The notes: generated by a model not told the origin, from the sequence alone. Positions 52,072 to 61,987 are shown, counted from the first letter of the stretch. The stretch: DNA of 64,000 nt from Streptomyces aureus (GCF_000725495.1 NZ_JNZD01000012.1:133893-197892), one strand, 5' to 3'. Translations and numbers: made by a program.

Positions 52072-52518
52072 TCAAACCGCTTCGAGGCGAGCCCTCAGTC
52101 CGCGTCGTCCCGCGCGCATCATCAGGGCGTGGTTGGCGCGGAAGAAGGGACGCCCCGGCACGGCGAGCCGCCGCAGCAGCGGGGTGGTGACGTGCACGTC
52201 CTGGTCGTAACGGGCGCGGGTTCCCGGGCCGGCCGCGGTGAGGGTCCAGCGCGCCCAGCCGACGAGATCGCCCGACATCCCGATCTCCAGGACGCCGGCG
52301 GCCGGGTCCCGGCGTGCCGCGCGGGCCGTGACGGTGATGTCGTACGGCAGGACCGAGCGGATCCGGATGACGCCGGTGTCCGCGTCGACGGGGGTCACCT
52401 CCCGCACCTGGGGCCACCAGTCCGGATAGTCCTCGGCCCGCTCCAGGGCGGGGTAGACGCGCGCGGGCGGCGCGGGCAGCTCCCACACGGCGCGGAAGCG
52501 GTAGTGGGTCCAGTCCAT
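52072..52518 (-). CDS. SRPBCC/polyketide cyclase-like ligand-binding protein
   Basis: 148 aa from the ATG at 52516-52518; the frame stays open upstream but without similarity. One START/Bet v 1-type domain: an N-terminal strand (MDWTHYRFRAVWELPAPPARVY), an EDYPDWWPQVREV helix and C-terminal helix. The family binds hydrophobic ligands; this one's ligand is unknown. Divergent from the large membrane protein gene. Confidence 0.85.
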   Translation of the reverse strand: MDWTHYRFRAVWELPAPPARVYPALERAEDYPDWWPQVREVTPVDADTGVIRIRSVLPYDITVTARAARRDPAAGVLEIGMSGDLVGWARWTLTAAGPGTRARYDQDVHVTTPLLRRLAVPGRPFFRANHALMMRAGRRGLRARLEAV

Positions 52519-52643
52519 GGTCCGAGTGTGCCCACGACGGCCCGGCTGCCGGAAGTACCGGCCGCGTCCGTGCATCCGGATGAGTACGGGGTGAGTACCC
52601 GCACTCATGTCCGGGCGGCGTGAGCGGGGCCACACTCCGGACC

Positions 52644-55046
52644 ATGACCCAGATTCCGTCCCCGGCCGAGGAGTTGCGGCTCCTCGACGCCGAGCTGCGG
52701 CAACTCGACGCGCGCCGGACCGTGTTGCTGACCCGCCGCGCCTGGCTGGTCCATCTGCTCCAGCCGGTGCCCGCACGGCCTGCGGCCCCGGCTCCCGGGG
52801 CCCGGCGGCCCGAGACGTCCGCTCCCGGGGTGCAGAACGCCCTGTTGCTCCTCGGCGGCATCCTGCTGGCCGTCGCCGCCATCGCGTTCACGCTGGTCGG
52901 CTGGGGGCACCTCGGGATCACGGGACGCTCGCTGGTGCTCGGCGCGGTGACGCTGGCCGCGCTCGGCGCGCCCGTGCCCCTGCTGCGGCGCGGGCTGCGT
53001 TCGACGGCGGAGGCGCTGGCGGGGATCGGCCTCGTGCTGACGGTCCTGGACGCGTACGCGCTGTACGCGGTCGCCCTTCCCGGCACGGACGGCGTCGGCT
53101 ACACGGCGTCGGCCTCGGCCGCGCTGGCCGCCCTGTGGGCGGTGTACGGCATCGCGCTGGGCGCGCCCCTTCTGGCGGCCGCCCCCGGCAACCGGCGCCC
53201 GGCACCGCGCCTTCCGCTGCCCGCCGCGGTGGCCGCGGCGCAGTTGCCGCTGCTCCTGTGGGCGGTGGCCGCCTCCGCGGGCGCGTACGCCGTCACGGCC
53301 GCCCTCCTGGTCACGGCGGCGCTCGACGCGGTCCTCGCGCTGCGGCCGCACACGACGCCAGTCCGGGTCGTCGCCGCCGTCGGGGCGTACGGTCTGGGCG
53401 GCTGGGGCACCTTCGCCGCCGGCTGGCTGTCCTTCACGTCCGCGGGTCCGGGCGCCGCCGCCCGCGCCGGGGCGCTCCTCCTGCTCGCCGCGTCGATCGC
53501 GCTGACGGCGGCGTGGGGTGCCCCGAAGCCGGGCCTCACGACGGCCGGGGCGACGGGCCTGGCGACCGCCGGCGGGCTCGTCGCCGTCGCGGCGGCCGGC
53601 GGCGTGCTGCGCGTCGTCCTGCCCGAGGCGTGGACGGTCCCCGGTCATGTGGTGTGCGGCATCGCCCTGCTGGCCGCCGCCGGAACGGCCCTTCCGGCGC
53701 AGGTCCGTCGCGGGCTCGCCCTGGCCTCGGGCTGCGTCGGGGCCCTCGCCGTGACCTGGGCCCTGCCCGTGGTCGTGATCTGCCTGCTGGGACCGGCCGG
53801 CCGGGTGGGCTCCGTCTGGGGCGGCGCTCCGGAGAACGCGCGGGCCGCGGTGACGGACGGTCTGCCCTGGCCCGCGGACTCGGGCACCGCGCCGCTGGTG
53901 CTCGCGCTCGTCGCGGCGGCCCTGGTGGCGGCCGTCCGTACGGTCGCGTGGCGTCCGTACGCCCTGGCCGGGGCGCTGACCCTGGCGTGGGCGACGGTGC
54001 TCGTCCTCCCGGCGACCCTCGAACTCCCCTACGCGGCAGCCCTGTCCGTCCAGGGGCTCACCACGGCGGTCCTGCTCGTGTTCGCCCCGCGGACCGGCTC
54101 CCCGCTGACGGCGCGGATCCTGGCCCTGGTCACCTCCCTCGGTCTCGCCCTCCTGGCGCTGCCGTCCCAGAACGCGACGCTCGCCGTGCTCGCCGCGCTG
54201 ACCGCCCTGTTCGCGGCGGCCGCCACCCGTCCCGGCCTCGGCCCGGTCGCGGCACCCGCCGCCCTCGCCTGGGCGACGGCCCTCGCCTGCGCGTCCGGTG
54301 CCGCCCTCGGTCTCGAGCCCCCGCACACGGCCCTGCTCGTACTGATCGTGCCGGTGGCCGCCGCGCTGCTCGCCGCGCGCGCCGAGGACGGTCCGACGAC
54401 CGTGTCCGTCGAGATCACCGGCGCCCTCGCCGGCCTGGTCGCCGTCGCGCTCGCGGTGACCGAACCGACCCTGCTGGCCACGGTGCTGGCCCTGTGCGGT
54501 GTGATCGCCGCGGGCACCGCCGTACGGGAGGACCGGCGTTCCGTCGGATACGCGGCCACCGCCCTGTTCGTGCTGGCGTCCTGGGTGCGGCTCGCGTCCT
54601 GGGGCGTCGGGTCCCCGGAGGCCTACACGCTGCCGGTGACCGTCGCGGCCCTGCTCCTGGGCGCGTACCGGCGCCGCTCGGACTCCTCGGTGTCGTCGTG
54701 GACGGCGTACGCGCCGGGCCTGTCGGTGACGCTCGTGCCGAGCCTGCTGGCGGCCTGGGGCGACGGAGGGTGGCAGCGCCCGCTGCTGCTGGGGCTGGCG
54801 GCGCTCTCCGTCACCCTGCTCGGTGCCCGGCACCGGCTCCAGGCCCCGCTGGTCCTCGGCGGCACCGTGCTCGTCCTGGACGCCCTGCACGAACTCGCCC
54901 CGTACATCGTGCAGATCGTGGACGCGCTCCCGCGCTGGACGCCTCCCGCACTCGCCGGCCTGCTGCTGCTGGCGCTGGGGGCCACCTACGAGCAGCGGAT
55001 CCGTGACGCACGGCGGGTGCGGGAGGTGCTGGGGAGGATGGACTGA
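52644..55046 (+). CDS. Large multi-pass membrane protein (SCO7613-like C-terminal family)
   Basis: 800 aa from the ATG at 52644; GTG at 52620 would add 8 residues, neither has a strong SD. A short helical N-terminus (EELRLLDAELRQLDARRTVLLTRRAW) precedes some 20 or more hydrophobic segments rich in Ala/Leu/Val spread along the rest. The DNA is exceptionally GC-rich and alanine-dense. Streptomyces genomes hold several such proteins; none has a known role. Confidence 0.75.
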   Translation: MTQIPSPAEELRLLDAELRQLDARRTVLLTRRAWLVHLLQPVPARPAAPAPGARRPETSAPGVQNALLLLGGILLAVAAIAFTLVGWGHLGITGRSLVLGAVTLAALGAPVPLLRRGLRSTAEALAGIGLVLTVLDAYALYAVALPGTDGVGYTASASAALAALWAVYGIALGAPLLAAAPGNRRPAPRLPLPAAVAAAQLPLLLWAVAASAGAYAVTAALLVTAALDAVLALRPHTTPVRVVAAVGAYGLGGWGTFAAGWLSFTSAGPGAAARAGALLLLAASIALTAAWGAPKPGLTTAGATGLATAGGLVAVAAAGGVLRVVLPEAWTVPGHVVCGIALLAAAGTALPAQVRRGLALASGCVGALAVTWALPVVVICLLGPAGRVGSVWGGAPENARAAVTDGLPWPADSGTAPLVLALVAAALVAAVRTVAWRPYALAGALTLAWATVLVLPATLELPYAAALSVQGLTTAVLLVFAPRTGSPLTARILALVTSLGLALLALPSQNATLAVLAALTALFAAAATRPGLGPVAAPAALAWATALACASGAALGLEPPHTALLVLIVPVAAALLAARAEDGPTTVSVEITGALAGLVAVALAVTEPTLLATVLALCGVIAAGTAVREDRRSVGYAATALFVLASWVRLASWGVGSPEAYTLPVTVAALLLGAYRRRSDSSVSSWTAYAPGLSVTLVPSLLAAWGDGGWQRPLLLGLAALSVTLLGARHRLQAPLVLGGTVLVLDALHELAPYIVQIVDALPRWTPPALAGLLLLALGATYEQRIRDARRVREVLGRMD

Positions 55047-55067
55047 CGGGAGGTCACCGGCGACCGG

Positions 55068-57791
55068 TCAGGACGGCATCCGGTCGCCGAGCAGGGCCAG
55101 GTTCTCGATGGCGGCGAGGCCGTAGAGCGCGGTGTCGTTCGTGTAGACCCAGTCGGCCTCGCTGCCCGGCACCAGGGTGACCGGTCCGCTCAGTTTCTCC
55201 GTCTTCCAGGGCGAGGACTCGGTGTAGCCGTCGGAGGCGTAGAACTTCGTCCAGGCCCGGGCGGCGAGTTGCGCGTCGCCCGTCTGGACGGCGGCGTACG
55301 CGTCGAGGCGCGAGTGCCCCTGGAACAGCAGCAGCGTGCCGAAGTTGGTGCCGTAGCGGGCCGCCTGCTCGGCCTTGGTGGCGTTGAAGTAGCGGCAGTA
55401 GTCGAGATAGGCCGTCTTGAAGGCGGGCATGTCGACGAGGTCGATGAGTTCGGCGCACAGTTCGTTGAGACCGAAGACGGCGGACAGGTGCGAGACGCCG
55501 ACCACCGGGGCGGCGGCGACGGCGAAGCGGCCGGTGTCGAGGTCGTACAGGCCCGAGCCCTGCACGAATCCGTTGGGCTGCGCGGCGATGGTCTCCATCG
55601 TCGACAGCACCCGCGCCCTGGCCTTCTCCCACTTCGGCCCCCTGCGTTCCCACTCGGTCAGCCAGGCCGAGACGAGACCGCTCCAGTCCGTTCCGAAACC
55701 GATCGACAGCGCGTGCCGGTCCGGGGTGTACGGCTCGGTGCGGATCTTGCGCAGCGGGTCCAGGGCGAGGAACGTCTCGTCGGAGTCGACGTTGGCGTGC
55801 ATGAGGTCGCCGACGCGCTCGTCGGCGGTCAGGAAGTAGTAGTAGCGCCGGTAGGTGGTGTTGGCGATGCGCTGCTGTTTGGCGCTGTCGGCGTAGTGCT
55901 GCACCCCGTGCCGGGTGCCGAGGCCCGCCCACTGGCCGAGGTGGTACACGTCCACCTCGCCGGTGTGCCGGGTCATCGCCTCGGCGAAGCGGAAGATGTC
56001 CGCGCGGCCGCTGCGCAGATAGGCGAACCACAGCCACAGGTCCGGCGACAGCTCGGAGTTGTCCCAGGCGTAGCCGCCGACGTCGTAGCGCCACTGGTGT
56101 CTGACCGGGTCGTACGAGTGCATGATGTCGCCGTAGTCCCAGAAGCCGTACCAACGGCGCATCTCCACCTGGTCCTTGTAATAGGTGAAGAGGAAGTCGA
56201 GGTGGTCCTCGATCTTCGCCTTGGCGGGGGTCGACCGGTCGGGTTCGGAGTAGAGCCCCGGCCCGAAGACCTTCGCCCCGATCAGCTGCCGGGGCGGCGC
56301 GGCCAGCTGCGGCAGGACGCGCACCGCCGCGGCCTGCCGGGCGAGTTCCTCCGGCGCGGGAGTCGACTCGTTGGCCCAGAAGAGCAGTTCGGAGGTACGG
56401 GCGATGCCGTACGGGGTGCCGAAGCCCGGTTCGTAGTCCTCGTAGGTGATGTTGAGGCCTTCGAGCTGTTCGGCGTACGCGTCCTGGCCCATGCCGTCGT
56501 GGTAGAAGCGCAGGTCCATGGGCCGCGCCTCGGGCGACCAGAGCCAGAGGGTGACCTCGGCCTCGTCGGTGTGGGCGTCGCGGACGTCGAGCTGGGCGGG
56601 GAACTTCTCCCAGAAGTCCCGCAGCCCGAAGGAGAGTCCGCCGCTCGGCCCGCCGACGTAGCCGAAGCCGCAGGCGCGCCGCCCGCCGCCCGCGGCGATC
56701 CAGCCGTGGCCCTTCTTCGTGCGCTTGCGCAGGGTGAAGCCGTCGGCGGAGAGCTGGGAGAGCGTGTAGTCGCCCCACCGGGGGATGTACGGAAGGCGGG
56801 TGGTGACCCGCTGGTCCCAGGTGGAGGGGTCGGGGAGCTTCTCGCCGGCGAACTGGGCCGTCTGGACGGCGGCTCCGGGGTCGCGGCGCAGCCCGGTGAT
56901 CCCCTGGACGGCCTCGCGCAGCAGGCCGGTGCCCTCGCCGCCGATCCGGATGTGCCGGTCGTAGGCGGCGTCCCGCATCGGCACGGTGAAGCGGACGCCG
57001 AGCCCGCGGACGAAGTCACCGCTGCTCTTCCCGGGTTCCTGCGTCCCGTCGAAGGTGATCGTGTGCACCATGCGGAAGGAGTCGGTGCCCGCGTAGAAGT
57101 ACAGACGGACCGAGAACGGAAGCCAGCTGCGGCCGCCCTTGCGGTGCTTGCCGTCGACACGGACGACGGCGCGGACCGGCCCGTCCTGTTCGACCTCGGC
57201 ACCCGAGATCGCGCTCTCGAAGTGCTCGAACTTCTCGGCGCCCTGGTCCTCGTCCTCGATCTCCGGCTGGCGGACGAGGACGAGCCGGCCGTCGCGGGCG
57301 ATCTCCGTCGTCCCGCGGGTCACGGACTTCACCAGCGCCGACCCGTTCGTGCCGACCTTCACGGCGACGACCCCGGTCGACACCCGGATCGTGCCGCCGC
57401 CACGCTCGACCGTCACCCGTGCCTCCGGGGCGGCCGGCTCCCCCGCGGTCAGCGTGAACCCGCTCGCGTCCGAACTCACGGCGTGCGCAGTCCATTTGAG
57501 GGAGCCGTCCGGCCAGTACGCGAGGGGCCAGGACTGCACGGGAACGGCATTTCCGGCGGAGTCCTCGAGGGCGAACGTCTGCCCGGGCCGGTGGACACCC
57601 CTGGGCCAGGGCACGCCGACGGTGGAGCCGGGGGCGGCGCCGAGGCCGCCGTCCTCCAGCCAGTCGAGGCGCACCGGGTCCGGGTCGGTGGCCGCCTGCG
57701 CGTCCGGGGTGCCGAGAGCCCAGCTGAACCGGGCGGCGGCTCCGGCGACGGCGGCGGCCTTGAGCAGGGGCCTGCGGGGGATGGGCGACAT
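55068..57791 (-). CDS. Secreted exo-rhamnogalacturonan lyase-like enzyme
   Basis: 907 aa. The N-terminus has a Tat-like signal (PRRPLLKAAAVAGAA, hydrophobic core, AQA-A near residue 33). The remainder looks like one of the long exo-rhamnogalacturonan lyase-like proteins (PL26-type in other organisms): beta-rich N-terminal part, a helical (alpha/alpha)6-like C-terminal half with many Trp/Tyr. It would degrade rhamnogalacturonan I outside the cell. ATG start with GGAAAGG. Last gene of the ABC operon, so it supplies the transported sugar. Confidence 0.7.
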   Translation of the reverse strand: MSPIPRRPLLKAAAVAGAAARFSWALGTPDAQAATDPDPVRLDWLEDGGLGAAPGSTVGVPWPRGVHRPGQTFALEDSAGNAVPVQSWPLAYWPDGSLKWTAHAVSSDASGFTLTAGEPAAPEARVTVERGGGTIRVSTGVVAVKVGTNGSALVKSVTRGTTEIARDGRLVLVRQPEIEDEDQGAEKFEHFESAISGAEVEQDGPVRAVVRVDGKHRKGGRSWLPFSVRLYFYAGTDSFRMVHTITFDGTQEPGKSSGDFVRGLGVRFTVPMRDAAYDRHIRIGGEGTGLLREAVQGITGLRRDPGAAVQTAQFAGEKLPDPSTWDQRVTTRLPYIPRWGDYTLSQLSADGFTLRKRTKKGHGWIAAGGGRRACGFGYVGGPSGGLSFGLRDFWEKFPAQLDVRDAHTDEAEVTLWLWSPEARPMDLRFYHDGMGQDAYAEQLEGLNITYEDYEPGFGTPYGIARTSELLFWANESTPAPEELARQAAAVRVLPQLAAPPRQLIGAKVFGPGLYSEPDRSTPAKAKIEDHLDFLFTYYKDQVEMRRWYGFWDYGDIMHSYDPVRHQWRYDVGGYAWDNSELSPDLWLWFAYLRSGRADIFRFAEAMTRHTGEVDVYHLGQWAGLGTRHGVQHYADSAKQQRIANTTYRRYYYFLTADERVGDLMHANVDSDETFLALDPLRKIRTEPYTPDRHALSIGFGTDWSGLVSAWLTEWERRGPKWEKARARVLSTMETIAAQPNGFVQGSGLYDLDTGRFAVAAAPVVGVSHLSAVFGLNELCAELIDLVDMPAFKTAYLDYCRYFNATKAEQAARYGTNFGTLLLFQGHSRLDAYAAVQTGDAQLAARAWTKFYASDGYTESSPWKTEKLSGPVTLVPGSEADWVYTNDTALYGLAAIENLALLGDRMPS

Positions 57792-57884
57792 GGCCTTTCC
57801 TCTCCGTACGGGATAGTCAGGTGCATGACAGATCTGGGCCTCGGCCGGGGAGTGGGGTGCCCCGGCCCGTGGACCGTGTCCGGC

Positions 57885-58502
57885 TCAGCGGCGCCGCCGG
57901 CGCTCCTCGACGGCGACGGCCGCCGCCGCTACGGCCCCGAGGGCGGGGACCGCGAGCGGCGGGACGAGCAGGGCGGAGCAGACCACTACGGACAGCCCGC
58001 CGACGAGCAGGAAGGACCCGGCGGGATCGAGGACGGTCCCGCGCCCGGCATCCGCGAGCAGCCCGCGCCACGCGGCCCCCGGCTCCCAGACCGCGGCCGC
58101 GCGCAGCACCGCGACCACTCCCCCGGTCAGCGCGAGGACACCGACGGCCCCGACGAACGACCCGCCGGGGATTCCGGCCCGCACCGCCCGGACGTCCACC
58201 CAGACGACCCCCGCCCCGGCCCATCCGGCGACCCCGACGAGCCGGCCGCCCCGCCCGGCCGCCCGGAAATCGGCCACGAACTCCCGCCATCCGCCGCCCA
58301 CATGGGACGTGCGCCGGCGCAGATGCCGTGCCCCGGCCGCGAAGGCGGCGGGAACGGTCACCAGCGGCAGGGAGGCGAGCGCGATCCACACGCCGGTCAG
58401 CAGACACTCCGCGAAGACGGCGAACCGCTCGGCAAGGACGGACTCCCGCGGTGCCCCGCGGTCCGTGCCCCCGGCGCGGGTCCTGGCCCGCACGACACCC
58501 AT
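57885..58502 (-). CDS. DUF624/YesL-like membrane protein
   Basis: 205 aa with five to six hydrophobic segments and a very basic, Arg-rich C-terminal tail. YesL family proteins accompany sugar ABC transporters and pectin-degrading enzymes in Bacillus and actinobacteria, matching this operon. Role unknown. ATG start one base after the upstream permease stop. Confidence 0.7.
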   Translation of the reverse strand: MGVVRARTRAGGTDRGAPRESVLAERFAVFAECLLTGVWIALASLPLVTVPAAFAAGARHLRRRTSHVGGGWREFVADFRAAGRGGRLVGVAGWAGAGVVWVDVRAVRAGIPGGSFVGAVGVLALTGGVVAVLRAAAVWEPGAAWRGLLADAGRGTVLDPAGSFLLVGGLSVVVCSALLVPPLAVPALGAVAAAAVAVEERRRRR

Positions 58503-58503
58503 C

Positions 58504-59388
58504 TCAGCCCTTCAGTCCGGACGTCGCCATGCCGTCGATCAGGTAGCGCTGGAAGGCGAGGAAGAACAGGAGCACGGGCAGCAGCGCCACCAGCGACATC
58601 GCGATCATGCCACCGTAGTTGGCGACCCCCTCCTGGTCGCGGAACATCATCATGCCGAGCGAGACCGTGTACTTGCCGGGCTCGTTCAGGTAGATCAGCG
58701 GACCCATGAAGTCGTTCCAGGCGTTGATGAAGGTGAAGATGGCGCTGGTGATGAGGGCCGGGCGGCACAGCGGCAGCACGATCGACCAGTAGATGCGCGC
58801 GTGTCCGCAGCCGTCGAGCCGCGCCGCCTCGTCCAGTTCGCGCGGCAGGTTCCGCATGAACTGCACCATGAGGAAGACGAAGAACGCCTCGGTGGCCAGG
58901 TACTTGCCGATCAGCAGCGGCACATAGGTGTTGACCAGCCCCGCCTTCTGGAACATCACGTACTGCGGGATCAGCAGCACGTGGTACGGCAGCAGGAGGG
59001 TGCCGATCATCAGCGAGAACAGGACGTTGCGCCCGGCGAAGGGGATCCGGGCGAAGGCGTACGCGGTCAGCGAGCAGGACACCAGGATGCCGGCGACGGA
59101 ACCGAGCGCGTAGAAGAGGGAGTTCTGGAAGAAGGTGGCGATGGAGATGTCGGCGATCCCGTCGGCCAGACCCGTGAAGTTGGTGAGGACGGGTCCGGCC
59201 GGGAACAGCTCCAGGCTGCCGATGATCTCGCGGCCCGGCTTGAAGGAGGCGCCGACGACCCAGACCACGGGATAGAGGACGACCGCGAGGACCAGCAGGG
59301 CCCCCGCGTGCCAGGCGAGCGAGCCACGACGCCCCCGCACACGCCCCGGGGCGCCGGTGCCGATCACCTTTCCGCCCGCGCCGCTCAT
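58504..59388 (-). CDS. Carbohydrate ABC transporter permease (inner, MalG-like)
   Basis: 294 aa from the ATG at 59386-59388, overlapping the previous stop (ATGA). Six membrane helices; the EAA loop ELDEAARLDGCGHARIYWSIVLPL contacts the ATPase. CUT1 family sugar uptake. No ATP-binding gene is in the operon, so the shared ATPase MsiK is the likely partner, as for other Streptomyces sugar systems. Confidence 0.92.
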   Translation of the reverse strand: MSGAGGKVIGTGAPGRVRGRRGSLAWHAGALLVLAVVLYPVVWVVGASFKPGREIIGSLELFPAGPVLTNFTGLADGIADISIATFFQNSLFYALGSVAGILVSCSLTAYAFARIPFAGRNVLFSLMIGTLLLPYHVLLIPQYVMFQKAGLVNTYVPLLIGKYLATEAFFVFLMVQFMRNLPRELDEAARLDGCGHARIYWSIVLPLCRPALITSAIFTFINAWNDFMGPLIYLNEPGKYTVSLGMMMFRDQEGVANYGGMIAMSLVALLPVLLFFLAFQRYLIDGMATSGLKG

Positions 59389-60353
59389 CGGACGTCCTCC
59401 TCGTAGTGCACCCAGCGCTTCTGGGACCAGAAGAGGACGGCCGTGACCAGCGCGACCGCGAGCAGCAGCATCCAGGCCATGGCGGAGGCGAAGCCCATCT
59501 GGGACTCCTTGAAACCCTTCTGGTAGAGGTAGCAGGTGTAGACGAGCGTCGCGTCGGCCGGACCGCAGGTGGTGTTGGACACGACGTACGCCGAGCCGAA
59601 GATCTGGAACGAGTGGATCGTCTCCAGGAGCACGTTGAAGAACAGCACCGGGGACAGCATCGGCAGGGTGATGCTCCAGAACCGGCGCAGCGGTCCCGCG
59701 CCGTCCACCTCCGCCGCCTCGTACAGCTCCCTCGGCACCTGTTTGAGTCCGGCCAGGAAGATGACCATGGGGGCGCCGAACTGCCAGACGGTGAGGGCCA
59801 CCAGGCTGTAGAGCACCCGTCCCGGGTCGCCGACCCAGCCTCCGGAGCCGAGTCCGAGGAACGACTGCGTACGGTCCACGACGGCGCCGTCGGAGAACAG
59901 GGCGCGCCAGACGAAGCCGACCGAGACGCTCGCGCCGATCAGCGACGGGGCGTAGAAAGCGGCCCGGTAGAAGGCCTGGCCGCGACGGCTCTGCGCGAGG
60001 AGCAGGGCCACCCCGAGCGCCAGCAGCAGTTTGAGCGGCGTTCCGATGACGACGTACTTGGCCGTCACCTCGACCGACTTCTGCCACCGGGGGTCGTCGA
60101 ACAGGGCGGTGAAGTTGTCGAGGCCGATCCACCGGGGCGCGTCGAAGAGGTTGTAGTCGGTGAAGGCGAAATAGAGGGAGGCGGCCATCGGGCCCGCGGT
60201 CAGGAGCAGGAAGCCCGCGATCCAGGGCGACATGAAGAGGTAGCCGGCGAGATTCTCCCCGCGCCGCCGACGGCGGACCGCGCCGGGAGCCCCGAGGCGT
60301 GCCGGTGCCGTACCGGGCGGTGAGTCCTTGACGAGCGTCACGGCGGTTCCCAT
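59385..60353 (-). CDS. Carbohydrate ABC transporter permease (MalF-like)
   Basis: 322 aa. A basic cytoplasmic N-terminus, then six helices; EAA loop ELYEAAEVDGAGPLRRFWSITLPM. ATG start overlaps the binding protein stop by one base (TGATG). It forms the membrane channel with the second permease. Confidence 0.92.
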   Translation of the reverse strand: MGTAVTLVKDSPPGTAPARLGAPGAVRRRRRGENLAGYLFMSPWIAGFLLLTAGPMAASLYFAFTDYNLFDAPRWIGLDNFTALFDDPRWQKSVEVTAKYVVIGTPLKLLLALGVALLLAQSRRGQAFYRAAFYAPSLIGASVSVGFVWRALFSDGAVVDRTQSFLGLGSGGWVGDPGRVLYSLVALTVWQFGAPMVIFLAGLKQVPRELYEAAEVDGAGPLRRFWSITLPMLSPVLFFNVLLETIHSFQIFGSAYVVSNTTCGPADATLVYTCYLYQKGFKESQMGFASAMAWMLLLAVALVTAVLFWSQKRWVHYEEDVR

Positions 60354-61642
60354 CAGACGGCGAGGGCGGTCTTCGCCTCGGAGAAGAACTGCTTCACCGC
60401 GTCGGAGACCTTGGTCGTCCCCTGGGACATGTCACCGCCGATGCGCAGGAAGGCGGACTCGACGGTGTCGGCGCCCGCGGGGTGCGGGGTGATGGTGCCG
60501 AGGACACCGGCCGCGGCGACGTCCTGCTCGTACTGCGCGATGGCCTTGCTCGGAGCGTCGGACGGCTTGAACGCGTCGAACTGCTCGGTGGTGGCGAGGA
60601 TGCCTCGGTCGTAGCCCATGATCCTGCCGACCTCGGGGTCGTGGACCATGAAGTCGATGAACCGGGCGACCTCCTCCGGATGCTTCGTGTGCGCGGACGC
60701 GCTGAGCATCAGCGAGGCGAGGTACTGGCCGGTCTGCTTGCCGTCGGTCGTCGGGATCGGTGCCAGACCGTAAGTGCTGTCGCCTTCCGCCGTATAACGG
60801 ACCGTGAAGTTGTCCCAGGTGAACTCGGAGGCCGCGTGGCCCGCCGAGAGGGAGGACTTCGGCTTGTCCTGTTCGACCCGCTTGGGATCGGTGATGATGC
60901 CGGCCTTCACACGGTTGTAGCCGTCGGTCCACCACTCCGTCAGATCCGCCTCGTCGAAACCGAGTCCGTCCTTCGTGAAGAACGCCTTGCCGTTCTGCCG
61001 GAGGTAGAGGTCGTACAGGTACATGATGGCGAAGTACCCGGTGTCGCCGGCCACCTTCTGGGTGTCGTGGATCCTCTTGAGAGCGGCGAAGTACTCGTCC
61101 CAGGTCCAGCCCTGCTTCGGCTGGATGCCCGCCTTCTCGAACACCTTCTCGTCGACGACAAGTGACATGGTGTTGGATCCGACCGGAATTCCGAGCTGCT
61201 TTCCGTCCACCTGGCCGACCTTCTCGACTCCGGCACGGAAGTTTTTCAGACTCAGATTTCCGGCATCTATCTGGGACTTGAGGTCCAGCAGGATCCCTCG
61301 CTTGTCGTACTTCCGCAGAAATCCGACGGCGTTCTGGAATACGTCCGGCGGATTTCCGCCCGCCGCCTGTGTCTGGAACTTCTCCCAGAAGGCCACATAA
61401 TCCTGGAAGTCCGTCTGCACCTTGATCTTCGGGTACTTCTTCTCGAAGAGCTCGATGGACCGGTTGATCCGCTTCGCCCGCTCGTCCGCACCCCACCAGG
61501 CATAACGGATCGTCACCGTCCCGTCCCCGGCGCCGCTTCCGCTCCCACCACAGCCGGTCGCCGCACCCAGCCCCAGCGCGGCCACCGAGACCCCGGCCGC
61601 CTTGAGCACCGTCCGCCGCTCGACACTCCCGTTGTTCCCCAC
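60353..61642 (-). CDS. Sugar ABC transporter substrate-binding lipoprotein
   Basis: 429 aa from the GTG at 61640-61642, preceded by GGGGAGG; an upstream GTG at 61658 would add 6 residues. Tat-type lipoprotein signal (ERRTVLKAAGVSVAALGLGA, lipobox cysteine in ATGCGG). Family 1 extracellular sugar-binding protein. By operon context a pectin- or rhamnogalacturonan-derived oligosaccharide is the likely ligand. Codon use is less GC-biased than its neighbours around 61180-61400. First gene of the five-gene operon. Confidence 0.92.
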   Translation of the reverse strand: MGNNGSVERRTVLKAAGVSVAALGLGAATGCGGSGSGAGDGTVTIRYAWWGADERAKRINRSIELFEKKYPKIKVQTDFQDYVAFWEKFQTQAAGGNPPDVFQNAVGFLRKYDKRGILLDLKSQIDAGNLSLKNFRAGVEKVGQVDGKQLGIPVGSNTMSLVVDEKVFEKAGIQPKQGWTWDEYFAALKRIHDTQKVAGDTGYFAIMYLYDLYLRQNGKAFFTKDGLGFDEADLTEWWTDGYNRVKAGIITDPKRVEQDKPKSSLSAGHAASEFTWDNFTVRYTAEGDSTYGLAPIPTTDGKQTGQYLASLMLSASAHTKHPEEVARFIDFMVHDPEVGRIMGYDRGILATTEQFDAFKPSDAPSKAIAQYEQDVAAAGVLGTITPHPAGADTVESAFLRIGGDMSQGTTKVSDAVKQFFSEAKTALAV

Positions 61643-61676
61643 TGCCGGGCCTCCCCGCACGTCGACACCGTCTGCA

Positions 61677-61702
61677 TGAATCGTTTCAAGTAAGCGCTTG
61701 CT
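61677..61702. promoter_or_regulatory. Two LacI-type operator-like palindromes before the sugar operon
   Basis: TGAATCGTTTCA (61677-61688), close to the TGAAACGTTTCA form used by LacI/GalR regulators, and AGTAAGCGCTTGCT (61689-61702), centred on the perfect AAGCGCTT. Both are 35-60 bp upstream of the binding-protein start, where a repressor would block the promoter. No regulator gene is adjacent. Confidence 0.55.
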
Positions 61703-61987
61703 GGCACAAGGTACGGAGGTGGTTCGGGTGCGTCAATGATTCGGACAGGAATTGACGTCCGGCGATCGGATTCCGTCACGGAGGGGGTTCGGACCGGGTC
61801 GGCGGGCTCGTACGGGAGTACGCAGGTGGGGCCCCCGCGACCGGCCGGCCGAACGGGGCGCGGGGGTCGGGGCGCGGCCGAAAATGTACTGCTGGGAGGG
61901 GGGCTGACGGGGTGTTGGCCCTGACGGGGGGAACGGAGCGTGAGGATGGGGGCCCACCGGGGCCTTCTTCCCCACCGAGCTCCAGCA

